Below, in pieces: positions 44,643-54,424 of a stretch of 64,000 bases of DNA. Below the pieces are notes generated by a model, which saw nothing but the letters and a program-made list of their open reading frames with translations, searched no databases and had not been told where the DNA came from. Every line of letters starts with the position of its first letter. Within the stretch, counting starts at the first letter, position 1. The stretch comes from an uncultured Roseburia sp. Its GTDB lineage: Bacteria; Bacillota; Clostridia; Lachnospirales; Lachnospiraceae. Where the stretch lies: contig CANRSX010000011.1 in NCBI GenBank assembly GCA_947642555.1, positions 1-64,000 of the forward strand. The letters are read 5' to 3'. Both the position numbers and the translations under genes were made by a program.

Positions 44643-45698
44643 TTAGTAATTGTGCTTATACTCGTTCGGGGTCAGCCCGACATGCTTCTTAAATATATCA
44701 CAAAAATACCGGTAATTATTGTATCCGACCAGTTCACTTGTCTCATTGACCTTATGTCCGTCCCGCAGCAGCTTTTTGGCATGCCGGATCCGGAGCTCCG
44801 TTAAATATTTCACATAGGAGGTCCCCACCTCCGTCTTAAACAGGACGCTCAGGTACGCCGTGCTCATCCCGGCCCGCTCCGCCAGCTCGTTTAACCCGAT
44901 ATCCTCGTTGTAGTGCTCGTCGATATAGGCGAGCAGCTCTAAGATCGCCGCGTGGCTGCTGCCCGTCTTATCCGCCTCGATATAACGCGCGATATCCGTC
45001 ACGATATTTCTCGCATACTCCCATACCTCCTGCTTCGTCGCCTTGCGCTCCATCTCCTGATACGAGATCAGCGTATCGCGGGATACCTGGGGCTGGCGCT
45101 CCGCTAAGATATCGCTCTGCACACAGAGCCATTTGTAAACCTCACGCCTGAAATCCTCCGCATTGTCATAGAGCTTCTGAAGCTCCTCAAGCGCTTCCTC
45201 CATATGCTTTTTTAACTCGCCCGCATCCCCGCGCGCCATGGACGCCACGGAGTCGTCAAACAGCTCCCGCAGCCGCTTTTGCCCTGCGCTGTTTTCCTGA
45301 AGCGCAGTGCTCTTCTCCCTGGAGGAAAAGCAGTCGCGCTCCACCCGGTCAAGCACTTCCTTCAGCTTCGCGATACTGATCGGCTTATCGATATAGCCCT
45401 TTACCCCCATGGACAGCGCCCGCCTGGCATACTCGAACTCCGTATAACCGCTGATTACCACAAACACCGTGTCCGGGCATGACTCCTTCGCCGTCTCGAT
45501 CAGCGAAAGCCCGTCCAGCCCCGGAATCCGGATATCCGTAATCACAAGATCCGGTTTATGCTTTTCCACGACCTCCAGTCCGTGAATCCCGTCATAAGCC
45601 CAGCCGACCACCTCATACTGAAGCTTCTGGCGCGCAATCATCGCTTTGATCCCCTCTACCACAAGATACTCGTCATCAATCACTACCAGCCGGTACAT
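44643..45698 (-). CDS. YesN-type response regulator, AraC family
   Basis: About 351 residues, start ATG after GGTGGAG, overlapping the sensor gene by 23 nt. Receiver domain (VIDDEYLVVEGIKAM, phosphoacceptor in LVITDIRIPGLDG), long helical linker with charged residues, then AraC helix-turn-helices (IGLNELAERAGMSTAYLSVLF, GYNNYRYFCDIFKKHVGLTP). Likely activator of the adjacent transporter promoter. Confidence 0.95.
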   Translation of the reverse strand: MYRLVVIDDEYLVVEGIKAMIARQKLQYEVVGWAYDGIHGLEVVEKHKPDLVITDIRIPGLDGLSLIETAKESCPDTVFVVISGYTEFEYARRALSMGVKGYIDKPISIAKLKEVLDRVERDCFSSREKSTALQENSAGQKRLRELFDDSVASMARGDAGELKKHMEEALEELQKLYDNAEDFRREVYKWLCVQSDILAERQPQVSRDTLISYQEMERKATKQEVWEYARNIVTDIARYIEADKTGSSHAAILELLAYIDEHYNEDIGLNELAERAGMSTAYLSVLFKTEVGTSYVKYLTELRIRHAKKLLRDGHKVNETSELVGYNNYRYFCDIFKKHVGLTPNEYKHNY

Positions 45699-47451
45699 CG
45701 TCTCCACCCCTCTTGTCAAACGGCAACCTGATTGTTATCTTTGTTCCCTTCCCCTTTTCACTCTCCACGGTAAATCCGTATTCCTCCCCGTAATGCAGGC
45801 TGATGCGCTCCCGCACATTCCGGATCCCGTATCCGCGCTCCATCACGGACAGGTCGTCCATCCCGACCCCGTCATCCTCGACAGTAAACATCAGAAGCTC
45901 CCCGTCCAGCCAGCCGCGCACCCAGATATTTCCCCGTCCGACCTGCGGCTCGAGCCCGTGGTAAAGCGCATTCTCCACAAACGGCTGCAGCAGGAAGGTT
46001 AAAATCTGTTTCGTTCTTGCCGCCTCCTCCACCTCCACATGGAGGTTAAACCGCTCGTTAAACCGCATATTCTGCAGCTTCATATAATTCTCAATCTGCC
46101 GGATCGCCTCGTCCACCGCATAAAAGCGCTCCCCGTTATTTAAGGACAGTTTAAAATTGTCGGAGAGCGCCAGAATCATCTCCGCGATCTGGTCGTCCCC
46201 GTGAATGATCGCCACACAGTAGAGCGAATCCAGCGTATTGTAGAGGAAATGCGGATTGATCTGCGCCTGCAGCAGCAGAAGCTCCGCCTCCCGCTCCTTT
46301 AGCCTGGCGTTTAACAGATACTCCGAGAGCTCCAGATTTGTATTGACCATCTCCCGGAATTTCTGTCCGATCCGTCCGACCTCGCTCTCGTCAAACGTCT
46401 CCGTAATGTGCCGCTCCCCTTCCCCGACCTTTCCGATGACCTGTTCGAGCTGGCTTAGCGGCTTTGTGATCGTCCGCGAAATCGCCATCGCGAGAAAGAC
46501 GCTCAGCACCACCAGAAACCCCCCGCAGAAAAATACGGTGTTGCGGATCAGCTTACTGTCCGTGCTCAGCTCGTTTCGCTCGATGACATTGACGAGCTCC
46601 CACCCGGTCGTCTCGTTATGGACGCTGGTAAAGATATATTTTTTCTGGCTGTCGCGGTTTTGGAACGCCTCCGCCAGCTCGTCCGGATGCGCAATGTCCT
46701 CCGGCGCAAAGACCAGCTGGCAGTCGCGTTTTTCGTCGACTACCATGTAGACGTTTGTCGCATATCCCTCGTTTCCCGTCACAAAGGACCGCTCGAGCAC
46801 AGACAGACTTAAATCAACCACGATATACCCCATCGGCTCGTTGTTCACCGGATTGTTCAGATATTTGACAAGACTTAAGCCCTCTTCGTAAAGGCCGCCG
46901 AGCACACTGTCCCCGAAAAAGACCTCCCGTCCCCCGGCCTCCCTGGCCGCACGGCTCCACTCAGTGGCCAGGAAATCGTGCTCCTCATAGTACTGAAAAA
47001 AATCATAGGAGCCCCGGTTGATATTGCTTAACAGATAATAATGCCCGTACAGATCGATAAACGCCACATAATTGACCCGGCTCTCCTGCTTCGTCAGCCG
47101 CTCGGCAACCCCTTTTAACACCCGCTGCTCCGCCATGGTAAACGATCGCTTCCCGTTGTCCGTCTGGCTGAGCAGCACCTTCTTAAAATCCTGGTCGTTT
47201 AAAAAAGAACGGATCACCTCGATCATCGGGTTTAAGTTCATATCCAGCACTTTCCCCGAATTTTTCAGCGTGGCCGCATGGGACATACGGAAATTCCGCT
47301 CCACGGTATTCCTGGAAATCCGGTATGAAATTCCTCCGATGGAGCCGATTCCCAGGATCGCGACAAGGAGGAGAGAGAACAGGATCTGCTGACGGATCCG
47401 CTGATTGATCCACCACTGCCGGATATGGGCGCGCCTGATCCGGCCGCTCAC
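45676..47451 (-). CDS. YesM-type sensor histidine kinase
   Basis: 591 residues, GTG start overlapping the stop of the GH78 gene. Membrane segments ~22-42 and ~295-315 flank an extracytoplasmic sensor; HAMP and the histidine kinase domain follow (INPHFLYNTLDSLYCVAI, phosphorylated His; FLLQPFVENALYHGL; GVGMDDLSVMERGYGIRNV). Paired with the overlapping regulator gene. Probably senses the glycan handled by this locus. Confidence 0.95.
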   Translation of the reverse strand: MSGRIRRAHIRQWWINQRIRQQILFSLLLVAILGIGSIGGISYRISRNTVERNFRMSHAATLKNSGKVLDMNLNPMIEVIRSFLNDQDFKKVLLSQTDNGKRSFTMAEQRVLKGVAERLTKQESRVNYVAFIDLYGHYYLLSNINRGSYDFFQYYEEHDFLATEWSRAAREAGGREVFFGDSVLGGLYEEGLSLVKYLNNPVNNEPMGYIVVDLSLSVLERSFVTGNEGYATNVYMVVDEKRDCQLVFAPEDIAHPDELAEAFQNRDSQKKYIFTSVHNETTGWELVNVIERNELSTDSKLIRNTVFFCGGFLVVLSVFLAMAISRTITKPLSQLEQVIGKVGEGERHITETFDESEVGRIGQKFREMVNTNLELSEYLLNARLKEREAELLLLQAQINPHFLYNTLDSLYCVAIIHGDDQIAEMILALSDNFKLSLNNGERFYAVDEAIRQIENYMKLQNMRFNERFNLHVEVEEAARTKQILTFLLQPFVENALYHGLEPQVGRGNIWVRGWLDGELLMFTVEDDGVGMDDLSVMERGYGIRNVRERISLHYGEEYGFTVESEKGKGTKITIRLPFDKRGGDDVPAGSD

Positions 47452-50204
47452 GGTTTCTTCTGGTACCGGATCCGGTATGTCCCGCTGCCGGCCTCCGCCA
47501 TATCATACCCGTCGCCCGGCACAAAGGCAAGGCCGTCGGCCTCGAGCACGCTCTTCGCCTGATCCAGCCGGATCTGGGCCGTCGTGTTCGCCGGGATGCT
47601 CACCGTAAGCGTCACCGTATCCTCCTCCTGCTCCCAGCGGACCGACTCCTCCCCGTAAATCGAGTGATACGTCCCTTCCACCCAGGAGAGCCCGCCGCCC
47701 GGCCTCGGATAAATCAGCGCGTGCGCAAATCCGCTCTGCTCCTCGTCCACCTCGAGTCCCGCCATTACGCGGTACATCCACTCCCCGATCGCGCCGTAGG
47801 CGTAGTGGTTGAATGAATTCATATCCGCGCTCCACATCGTCCCGTCGGGCTTTAAGCCGTCCCAGTGCTCCCAGATCGTGGTCGCCCCCATCTTCACCTG
47901 GTAGAGCCAGGACGGGAAGTCCTCTTTTAACAGCAGGTCATACGCTTCCTTCACGCAGCCGTTCTGGCTTAATGCGTGGCAGAAGTACGGCGTCCCGACA
48001 AAGCCGGTCACAAGATGGCCGTTTTCTTTTGCCAGCAGGCGCTTTAATCCCTCCACGGTCCGCGGGATATAAGCTTCCGGCGTCAGCTTAAAATAGAGCG
48101 CCACGATATGAGCGGTCTGCGTCTGCGCGGTCAGGTCGCCGTTTTCATCAAAAAAGGTCTGCTGGAATTTGTCCACGATCTTCTGATAAAGCGCGTCGTA
48201 CTCCGCTGCCTCCAGTTTTCCCAGCACATGGGCTGCCTTCGCGAACAGGCCGGTCGAGTAGGCGTAATATGCCGTGCAGGTCAGATCGTTGGGCGTCGCG
48301 CCGAAATAGCTGCCCTCCTCGGCGTCCAGGGCGACCCAGTCCCCAAACTGTAATTTGTAGTTCCATATATAATCCTCAGAGTGAGCTCGCATGAATCCGA
48401 TCCAGCCCTTCATGCTCTCATACTGCCGCTCTAAGATCTCCTTGTCGCCGAACATCAGATACATGGTCCAGGGCATGATCACCGCCACATCCGCCCAGGC
48501 CGCCGCGGAATGGGGGCCCTGGGAGAGCAGCCAGTTGCCGTCCGTGCGCCCTTCCTCGATGTTGGGCACCACATGGGGCACGCCGCCCTCGGGCGTCTGA
48601 TCCACCTCCACGTCCCGCAGCCACTTTTTAAAGAAGGTGTAGGTGTTGGAAAGGTAGCTCGCCGTCCGGCAGAAGATCTGCGCGTCTCCCGTCCAGCCCA
48701 GCCGCTCGTCGCGCTGCGGGCAGTCGGTCGGCACATCCAGGAAATTTCCCTTCATCCCCCACAGGTAGTTGTGGTGCAGCTGGTTTAATAGCGGGTTGGA
48801 GCAGGTGATCTTCCCGGTGCGCTCCATCGCGGAGTGCAGCGTGTACGCCGTAACGTTTTCTTTTTTCAGCTCACCCGGGTATGAAACCACCAGCGCATAG
48901 CGGAAGCCCATGTAGGTAAACCGCGGATGCCAGGTGATGGTCCCCTCCTTCGCAAAGATGTACCGCATCGTGGTCTTTGCCGCGCGCAGGTTGTCCAGGT
49001 AGACGTTTCCCTTCGCGTCAAGCGTCTCAAAACAGCGCAGCTCGATCACGTCTCCCGGCTTCCCGGCGGCGGTCACATGGATCCTCCCGGCGAGATTCTG
49101 CCCGAAATCCAGCACCGTATCGCCCTTTGGCGTCGTGATGATCTCCACGCAGGGCAGCTCGTCCATCATGCGCACCCTTGCGCCGCTCTGCGCCCGCAGC
49201 ACCGAGGTGTCAAAGGGTACGGTGACGACGCCGTGCCAGGGTTCCCCGGCGGCACCCGGCTTGCCTGTCCCGCAGGAAATCACCGCCCAGTCCGGAATCT
49301 CCTTCGCGGCGTCATAGGTCTCCCCGTCGTAGATCTCGGAGAAAATCACCGGCGAATCGGCTCCCTGCCAGCTCTCCCCGGTGCGGATGACTTCCTCCGT
49401 GCCGTCCTCATAGCGCAGCAGCAGGTCCATCGCAAAGCCGGTCTGGTCACCATAATTATTGCGCGCCTTGGTCAGGCCCATCACGCCCTTGTACCAGCCC
49501 GCCGCCAGCATGGCCCCCGCCATGTTTTCGCCCTCTTTTATATCATCCGTCACCTCATATGTCTGATAGAGCAGATGCCTCTGATAGGACGTCCAGCCCG
49601 GCGTCATCTCGTCGTCCCCGACCTTTTTCCCGTTTAAGAAAAAGTTGTAAAGCCCCAGGGCCGTCGTGCAGGCAAAGGCTTCCTTTAACGGTTTTTTCAC
49701 CGTAAAAGTCCCCCGCACATACGTACCCTTCGAGCATTCCTTATAAGAATCGTCCGTCTCCGCCGAGACAAACGGCGCCTGCCATTTCTCGTCATTTGTA
49801 AACGCCGTCACGAACCAGGCCGGCTCGCTGTACGTTGTCTGCTCCGCTCCGTCCGAGATGCGGACCCGGACAAAATATTTTGTGCGGGATTCATAGCGGA
49901 AGGGTATGCCATTGCCGGGCGCTGCGGCTGCCTCTGCCGGATCCCCGGCCGCAGCTGTGTCCGCAGGCACATCCGCACGCGCCGGTTCCCCAAAGGCTCT
50001 CACATGCGCCGACTCCGCGGAGGCCACCTCGCCGCTGTCATATACGATGTCTGTAAAATCCCGATCCCTCGCCAGCTGAAGCCGGTAGGAGGCCTGCCGT
50101 ACATTCCTTTTATCGCTTGTGATCTCCCAGCCAAACTGCGGGGAGCCCGTCACACCGATGGGATTCGTCTCGTAGTCGATATGGATTCTTTCTATCTTAA
50201 GCAT
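47448..50204 (-). CDS. GH78 alpha-L-rhamnosidase
   Basis: 918 residues, no signal peptide, so it acts on imported oligosaccharides or glycosides. Domains: N-terminal Ig-like (NPIGVTGSPQFGWEITS), carbohydrate-binding-like beta domain (~180-330), linker sheet, six-hairpin barrel (~460-800) with the catalytic region CPQRDERLGWTGDAQ and the base-containing FNHYAYGAIGEWMYR, and a C-terminal beta domain. The start after GGGGAGG overlaps the DUF849 stop. Releases terminal alpha-L-rhamnose. Confidence 0.93.
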   Translation of the reverse strand: MLKIERIHIDYETNPIGVTGSPQFGWEITSDKRNVRQASYRLQLARDRDFTDIVYDSGEVASAESAHVRAFGEPARADVPADTAAAGDPAEAAAAPGNGIPFRYESRTKYFVRVRISDGAEQTTYSEPAWFVTAFTNDEKWQAPFVSAETDDSYKECSKGTYVRGTFTVKKPLKEAFACTTALGLYNFFLNGKKVGDDEMTPGWTSYQRHLLYQTYEVTDDIKEGENMAGAMLAAGWYKGVMGLTKARNNYGDQTGFAMDLLLRYEDGTEEVIRTGESWQGADSPVIFSEIYDGETYDAAKEIPDWAVISCGTGKPGAAGEPWHGVVTVPFDTSVLRAQSGARVRMMDELPCVEIITTPKGDTVLDFGQNLAGRIHVTAAGKPGDVIELRCFETLDAKGNVYLDNLRAAKTTMRYIFAKEGTITWHPRFTYMGFRYALVVSYPGELKKENVTAYTLHSAMERTGKITCSNPLLNQLHHNYLWGMKGNFLDVPTDCPQRDERLGWTGDAQIFCRTASYLSNTYTFFKKWLRDVEVDQTPEGGVPHVVPNIEEGRTDGNWLLSQGPHSAAAWADVAVIMPWTMYLMFGDKEILERQYESMKGWIGFMRAHSEDYIWNYKLQFGDWVALDAEEGSYFGATPNDLTCTAYYAYSTGLFAKAAHVLGKLEAAEYDALYQKIVDKFQQTFFDENGDLTAQTQTAHIVALYFKLTPEAYIPRTVEGLKRLLAKENGHLVTGFVGTPYFCHALSQNGCVKEAYDLLLKEDFPSWLYQVKMGATTIWEHWDGLKPDGTMWSADMNSFNHYAYGAIGEWMYRVMAGLEVDEEQSGFAHALIYPRPGGGLSWVEGTYHSIYGEESVRWEQEEDTVTLTVSIPANTTAQIRLDQAKSVLEADGLAFVPGDGYDMAEAGSGTYRIRYQKKP

Positions 50205-51015
50205 CCGCACATCCTCCCCGTTTCTTCAAATGCAGGATCTCCCGCGCCTCATCCGGCGTCGCGGGCTCTAAGCCCATGGCACGGATCAGCGCCGCGAGCT
50301 TTTCCACCACCTGGTAATTGTACTCCGCCGTGCGTCCCTCGTCTAAGTATGCGCTGTCCTCAAAGCCGATGCGCACCACCGTCGCCCCCATCGCGATCGC
50401 CGCCGCGAGGAACGTCCAGTTGTCACGCCCGAAATGCGTCACGCCCCATAAGGCGTCCTGCGGCACAAACGAGCGGAAGGCCGCGAGCATCTCCGGGGTC
50501 GGCTGCATACCGCCCTTGTGTCCGAAGACCAGGTTAAACAGCTGCGGCTCGGCAAAGGGCTGCTCATCCGCCACCAGCTTCATATTGTGGAGCATCCCGA
50601 TGTCGAATACCTCCGTCTCCGGGAGGATTCCCCTGCGGTACACCGCGTCCGCACAGTAGCGGATGTCGTCGAACGAATTGATGTACACACTCTCCCCCAG
50701 GTTCGTGCTGCCCCCGTTTAAGGACGCGCTCTCCACCTTCTCATAATCCAGCGGATAGCAGCGCTGCTCGATATTCATCTCCGAGACGCCGCCGGTCGAC
50801 GCCTGCACCACGACGTCCGTCCGCTTTAAGATCTCCTCAAAGCAGGTCACCATATAGGAGGTGTCGGGCGTTAAACTTCCGTCCGGCATCCGGCAGTGCA
50901 GATGGCACATCGCAGCTCCCGCCGCCACGCTCTTTTCCACATCCTCCGCCAGCTTCACCGCATCCACCGGCGTGCCGGCTGCGACCGGCGCTAACGATAT
51001 CACTATTTTTCTCAT
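50197..51015 (-). CDS. DUF849 / beta-keto acid cleavage enzyme (BKACE) family
   Basis: 272 residues, TIM-barrel zinc enzyme family. Family members condense a beta-keto acid with acetyl-CoA to form acetoacetate and a CoA ester. Zinc-binding HLH at residues 38-40 (MCHLHCRMPDG), QASTGG, FGHKGG, HFGRDNW and the Glu in VRIGFEDS are present. The true substrate is unknown, but the neighbourhood (sugar-acid kinase, racemase-like enzyme) suggests an acid derived from a plant sugar. Between the fusion gene and GH78, tightly spaced. Confidence 0.88.
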   Translation of the reverse strand: MRKIVISLAPVAAGTPVDAVKLAEDVEKSVAAGAAMCHLHCRMPDGSLTPDTSYMVTCFEEILKRTDVVVQASTGGVSEMNIEQRCYPLDYEKVESASLNGGSTNLGESVYINSFDDIRYCADAVYRRGILPETEVFDIGMLHNMKLVADEQPFAEPQLFNLVFGHKGGMQPTPEMLAAFRSFVPQDALWGVTHFGRDNWTFLAAAIAMGATVVRIGFEDSAYLDEGRTAEYNYQVVEKLAALIRAMGLEPATPDEAREILHLKKRGGCADA

Positions 51016-51048
51016 CTCTGTCTCTCCTTCCGAACCGACATTTCCCGC

Positions 51049-54000
51049 TTACACCAGCTCCTCCACGATCTGGCGCAGCGCCGTCTCATCCCCGACATTT
51101 CCCGGGAAAATGATGTAGGGCATGCCCGGGAATTTACTTTCCTCTCCCGTCATCCAGACCGGAATTCCCTTTAACACCTGCCCCATGACTGTGGCCTTTT
51201 TTACCCGCAGCGCCTTTGTTCCTACATCCGACGAAGTGATGCCGCCCTTGGCGAGGATAAACGCCGGCTTTACGGACAGACTTCCGATCACCGCGGTCAC
51301 CGCGTCCGAGATCTCCACCGATACCTTTAAGATCTCATCCTTATCGGCGGTATCCGGCACGAGCAGCTTCCTGCTGGTGTAGACCACCGCCGTCCTGCCG
51401 CTTTTTATCACCGCCTCCGCCTCCGCCGTAACGCGCGCCGTCTCCGCCGCAAGCCCGCCCGGCGTAAAGCAGGTATTGACGTCAAATTCCATGTAAGAAA
51501 GCTCTGCCTGCGATTTCATCAGGCACTCTAACTGCATGGTCGTTTTTTTCACATGGGAGCCCACCAGCACGATCCCGCCGTTTCCATTCTCGCGGATCAG
51601 CTCTTTTCTGCCCAGCAGCGGCTGGTCCGTCACCCCGCCGAGCACCTTCGGAAATGCCGCCGCCGTCCGCGCGAGGAACTGCTTCCCGGCTTTCACCACG
51701 TCGATAAACGCGGCGCTAAATACCTTCAGATCATCGTAGGTCATCGCGTTCACGATGATTTTCGCGAAATGCTTTGCCGCCGTCAGCTTTTCCGTCACGG
51801 ACGCCAGGTCATGCGCCCTTAATTCGTCAAGCGTAATGCAGATGCAGTCTTCTTTTTTATAAGCGCCCTTCGTCTTTTCCTCCACATATTCTGTCAGGTC
51901 GGAGGACTGATAACCGAAGCTTTTGTCCTTCGCGAACTCCGTCATCCCCGCCGGCACAAGGGCGCTCTTTTCCTTCACGTAATGGACGTTTCCCATCGTA
52001 AAACGGCCGCCCTCCAGGAAAAACGGGCAGAGGATCTCGCCGTCCACAGACGCGCCGCTTACCGCCTCAAGCTCCTGCCGCAATACCTCTGTCTCCAGCG
52101 GGTAATGGCCGCGCAGCGTCGAGTCCCCGCGGGAAATCAGGATGAATTCCTTCCCGCACGCCTTCGCCGCCTCAGCGACACGCCGCGCGATCAGGCGGTG
52201 TACCCGCTCCGTCTCCTCCGCGGAAAAGCTGCGGGAATTCGTCAGGATGAAAAACATGGGATTCTCCTCCGCAAACCCGCTGCGGATGGATTCCTCCTCC
52301 CAGTCCGTGTACACGGACACATCGTGCACGGTCTGTACGCCGGTGGGGTCGTCGTCGAGCACGACGATTTTATGTGTAAATCCGGTCAGACGGTCTGCCA
52401 GCAGGCGGTCAGCCGTTTTTTTTTCCGTCTCTTCCGCTCCCTGATCCGTCACATACGCGACCGGGAACCAGATGCGCATCTCGCCGAACTCACGGTTGTC
52501 CCACGCGAAATACGGGATAAACCGCACCTTCTCCTTATGCATGCCGCGGTAGGACAGGGTCTGGTAGAGCGCCTGCCTGTCATAGCCCTCCCGGTTCATG
52601 CAGTATTCCTCGGTCTCGAGCGCCGTCACCTCCCGTCCTGCGATGGTGACAGACACCGGGCGGTATACCGCGTTAAGATCTAAGTACAGGTCGTCTAAAG
52701 TCTCCGCCGCCGTGTCCACGCCCTCGCAGCAGTAAACAAGCGGACCGCGCTCGATCGCCGCCTGCCCGCAGGCCTCCTCGACGAGATTGTGGGCCGTCGT
52801 ATAGCGAACCTCCATATCCAGCGTCAGGATGACCTCTGCCTGCGCCGGGTCCGCGATCTCCACCGGAAGGTAAGTCCCGGCGTCCGCCGGTGTAAGTTTC
52901 TTCTCCGTGCCATTGACACAGACGCTTCCCCTCACCGCCCAGCCCGGAATCCGGAGCTTTAAGGTAAAGCCCTTCGCGCCCTTCACGTCCTCGCAGGTAA
53001 AGCGGATCTTCCCGTCATACGGGTACTCCGTCTCCTGTACCAGCGTAAATTCCGCCCCGTTCTCCAGCGCGATATGCGCGCGGTTCGCCCCGTACATGCC
53101 GAGCCACACCGCGTCCTCAGACACCGTGTAGGCATACTCCACCGACTGGGCCACCGTCCGGGCCAGGTTCGGCGGGCAGCAGTAGCTTAAGATATACTCG
53201 CTGCGCGTCAGCGGCCAGATCAGCTCGTAGTCCAGCTGTTTCGCGCGGCGCAGCATATTTTCATAGAAGAAACGCTTTCCGTCCATGCTTAAGGCCGCCA
53301 GGTTCGTATTTAACATCATCCGCTCGATCACGTCAAAGTACTCGGCCTTCGGCTCTAACTGGAACATCCGGTATGCCCAGAACACCCCGCCTAAGGACGC
53401 GCAGGTCTCGTTGTAGGCCGTGATGTTCGGCAGCTGATACTCGTAACCGTACGCCTGGTGAATCTTCTGATCCACGAAAAAGTTGCCGTAGGGCGAGACG
53501 CCGTTGTAGAGCGCGCCGCAGCCGCCCGTGATATAGATCTTTTTGTCGATCAGGCTGCGCCACACCTTGTGCAGCACCTCCATGTATTCCTCGTCGGTCT
53601 CCTCCAGACACAGGTCCGCCACACCCGCGTAGAGGTAATTTGCGCGGACGGCATGGCCGATGATTTTGTCATGCTCCTTTAAGGGCAGCCGGTCCTGATT
53701 GTCGTCGAGCCCGTTTTTCACGCTGTCGCGCAGGGCGATCGCCTGCTTTGCCAGCTTCAGATATCTGTCGTCATTTGTCGTCCGATACATTTCCACCAGC
53801 CCCATATAGTGGGACGGGCACACCGCTGTCTGCACCTCGCCGGTTTCCATGGCCTTCGCATAGAGCTGCTCTAAATAATCCGCCGTCTTCACCGCGACCG
53901 CCATAAAGCTGTCCTTTCCGGTGATCCGCTTGTGCAGGCACGCCGAGGTGAACAGATGCCCGAAATTGTATACCTCAAAATCATTGATATCGCCCATGCG

Positions 54001-54405
54001 GGTGATCCCGTTCTGCTGCATCTCGCCGATGATCTGTTTGGTGGAGATATAGCCGTCCGGCTGCTGCGCCTTTGCGATCAGACGAATGTATTCCTCGATC
54101 TGATCCAGCAGCTTTTGATTGCCGTTTCGCGACGCTGTGTAGACCGCGGACTCCATCCATTTATAAAAGTCTCCGTCCCCGAATACGGTACCGTCGAATT
54201 CTCCCTCCGCCTCCCCGGCGCAGATCTTAAAATTTTCCACCACATGACTGATATCCGCGGAATCAAACATGTGCTTTAGCTGCGGCACCGTGCTCTCTGC
54301 GCAGGTGTCAAACCGCTCCTTCCAGAGCCCTCCCGTCCACTCGACATCCAGCCCGTCCACCGGGTGTACCTTTGCATTGACGGATCTTCTCGTATCTGTT
54401 AACAT
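51049..54405 (-). CDS. GH127 beta-L-arabinofuranosidase fused to a DUF1537 four-carbon-acid-sugar kinase
   Basis: A single 1118-codon frame. Residues 1-~657 match a full-length GH127: metal ligands in YNETCASLGG (Glu333, Cys335) and the Cys-Cys pair in YCCPPN (409-410, the first being the likely nucleophile), followed by a beta-sandwich end ...RIWFPVAY. Residues ~661-1118 are a complete sugar-acid kinase: VLDDDPTGVQTVHDV, SRGDSTLRGHYP, FLEGGRFT, and the C-terminal nucleotide-binding KGGITSSDVGTKAL. The two are joined without linker at TEKKTADRLL, encoded across a run of nine A (52424-52416). No stop or separate start lies between them. One base gained or lost there would end GH127 within ~12 codons. 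Such a fusion is not one I know of. Confidence 0.9.
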   Translation of the reverse strand: MLTDTRRSVNAKVHPVDGLDVEWTGGLWKERFDTCAESTVPQLKHMFDSADISHVVENFKICAGEAEGEFDGTVFGDGDFYKWMESAVYTASRNGNQKLLDQIEEYIRLIAKAQQPDGYISTKQIIGEMQQNGITRMGDINDFEVYNFGHLFTSACLHKRITGKDSFMAVAVKTADYLEQLYAKAMETGEVQTAVCPSHYMGLVEMYRTTNDDRYLKLAKQAIALRDSVKNGLDDNQDRLPLKEHDKIIGHAVRANYLYAGVADLCLEETDEEYMEVLHKVWRSLIDKKIYITGGCGALYNGVSPYGNFFVDQKIHQAYGYEYQLPNITAYNETCASLGGVFWAYRMFQLEPKAEYFDVIERMMLNTNLAALSMDGKRFFYENMLRRAKQLDYELIWPLTRSEYILSYCCPPNLARTVAQSVEYAYTVSEDAVWLGMYGANRAHIALENGAEFTLVQETEYPYDGKIRFTCEDVKGAKGFTLKLRIPGWAVRGSVCVNGTEKKLTPADAGTYLPVEIADPAQAEVILTLDMEVRYTTAHNLVEEACGQAAIERGPLVYCCEGVDTAAETLDDLYLDLNAVYRPVSVTIAGREVTALETEEYCMNREGYDRQALYQTLSYRGMHKEKVRFIPYFAWDNREFGEMRIWFPVAYVTDQGAEETEKKTADRLLADRLTGFTHKIVVLDDDPTGVQTVHDVSVYTDWEEESIRSGFAEENPMFFILTNSRSFSAEETERVHRLIARRVAEAAKACGKEFILISRGDSTLRGHYPLETEVLRQELEAVSGASVDGEILCPFFLEGGRFTMGNVHYVKEKSALVPAGMTEFAKDKSFGYQSSDLTEYVEEKTKGAYKKEDCICITLDELRAHDLASVTEKLTAAKHFAKIIVNAMTYDDLKVFSAAFIDVVKAGKQFLARTAAAFPKVLGGVTDQPLLGRKELIRENGNGGIVLVGSHVKKTTMQLECLMKSQAELSYMEFDVNTCFTPGGLAAETARVTAEAEAVIKSGRTAVVYTSRKLLVPDTADKDEILKVSVEISDAVTAVIGSLSVKPAFILAKGGITSSDVGTKALRVKKATVMGQVLKGIPVWMTGEESKFPGMPYIIFPGNVGDETALRQIVEELV

Positions 54406-54424
54406 GCTTCCCTCCTAACCTTCT

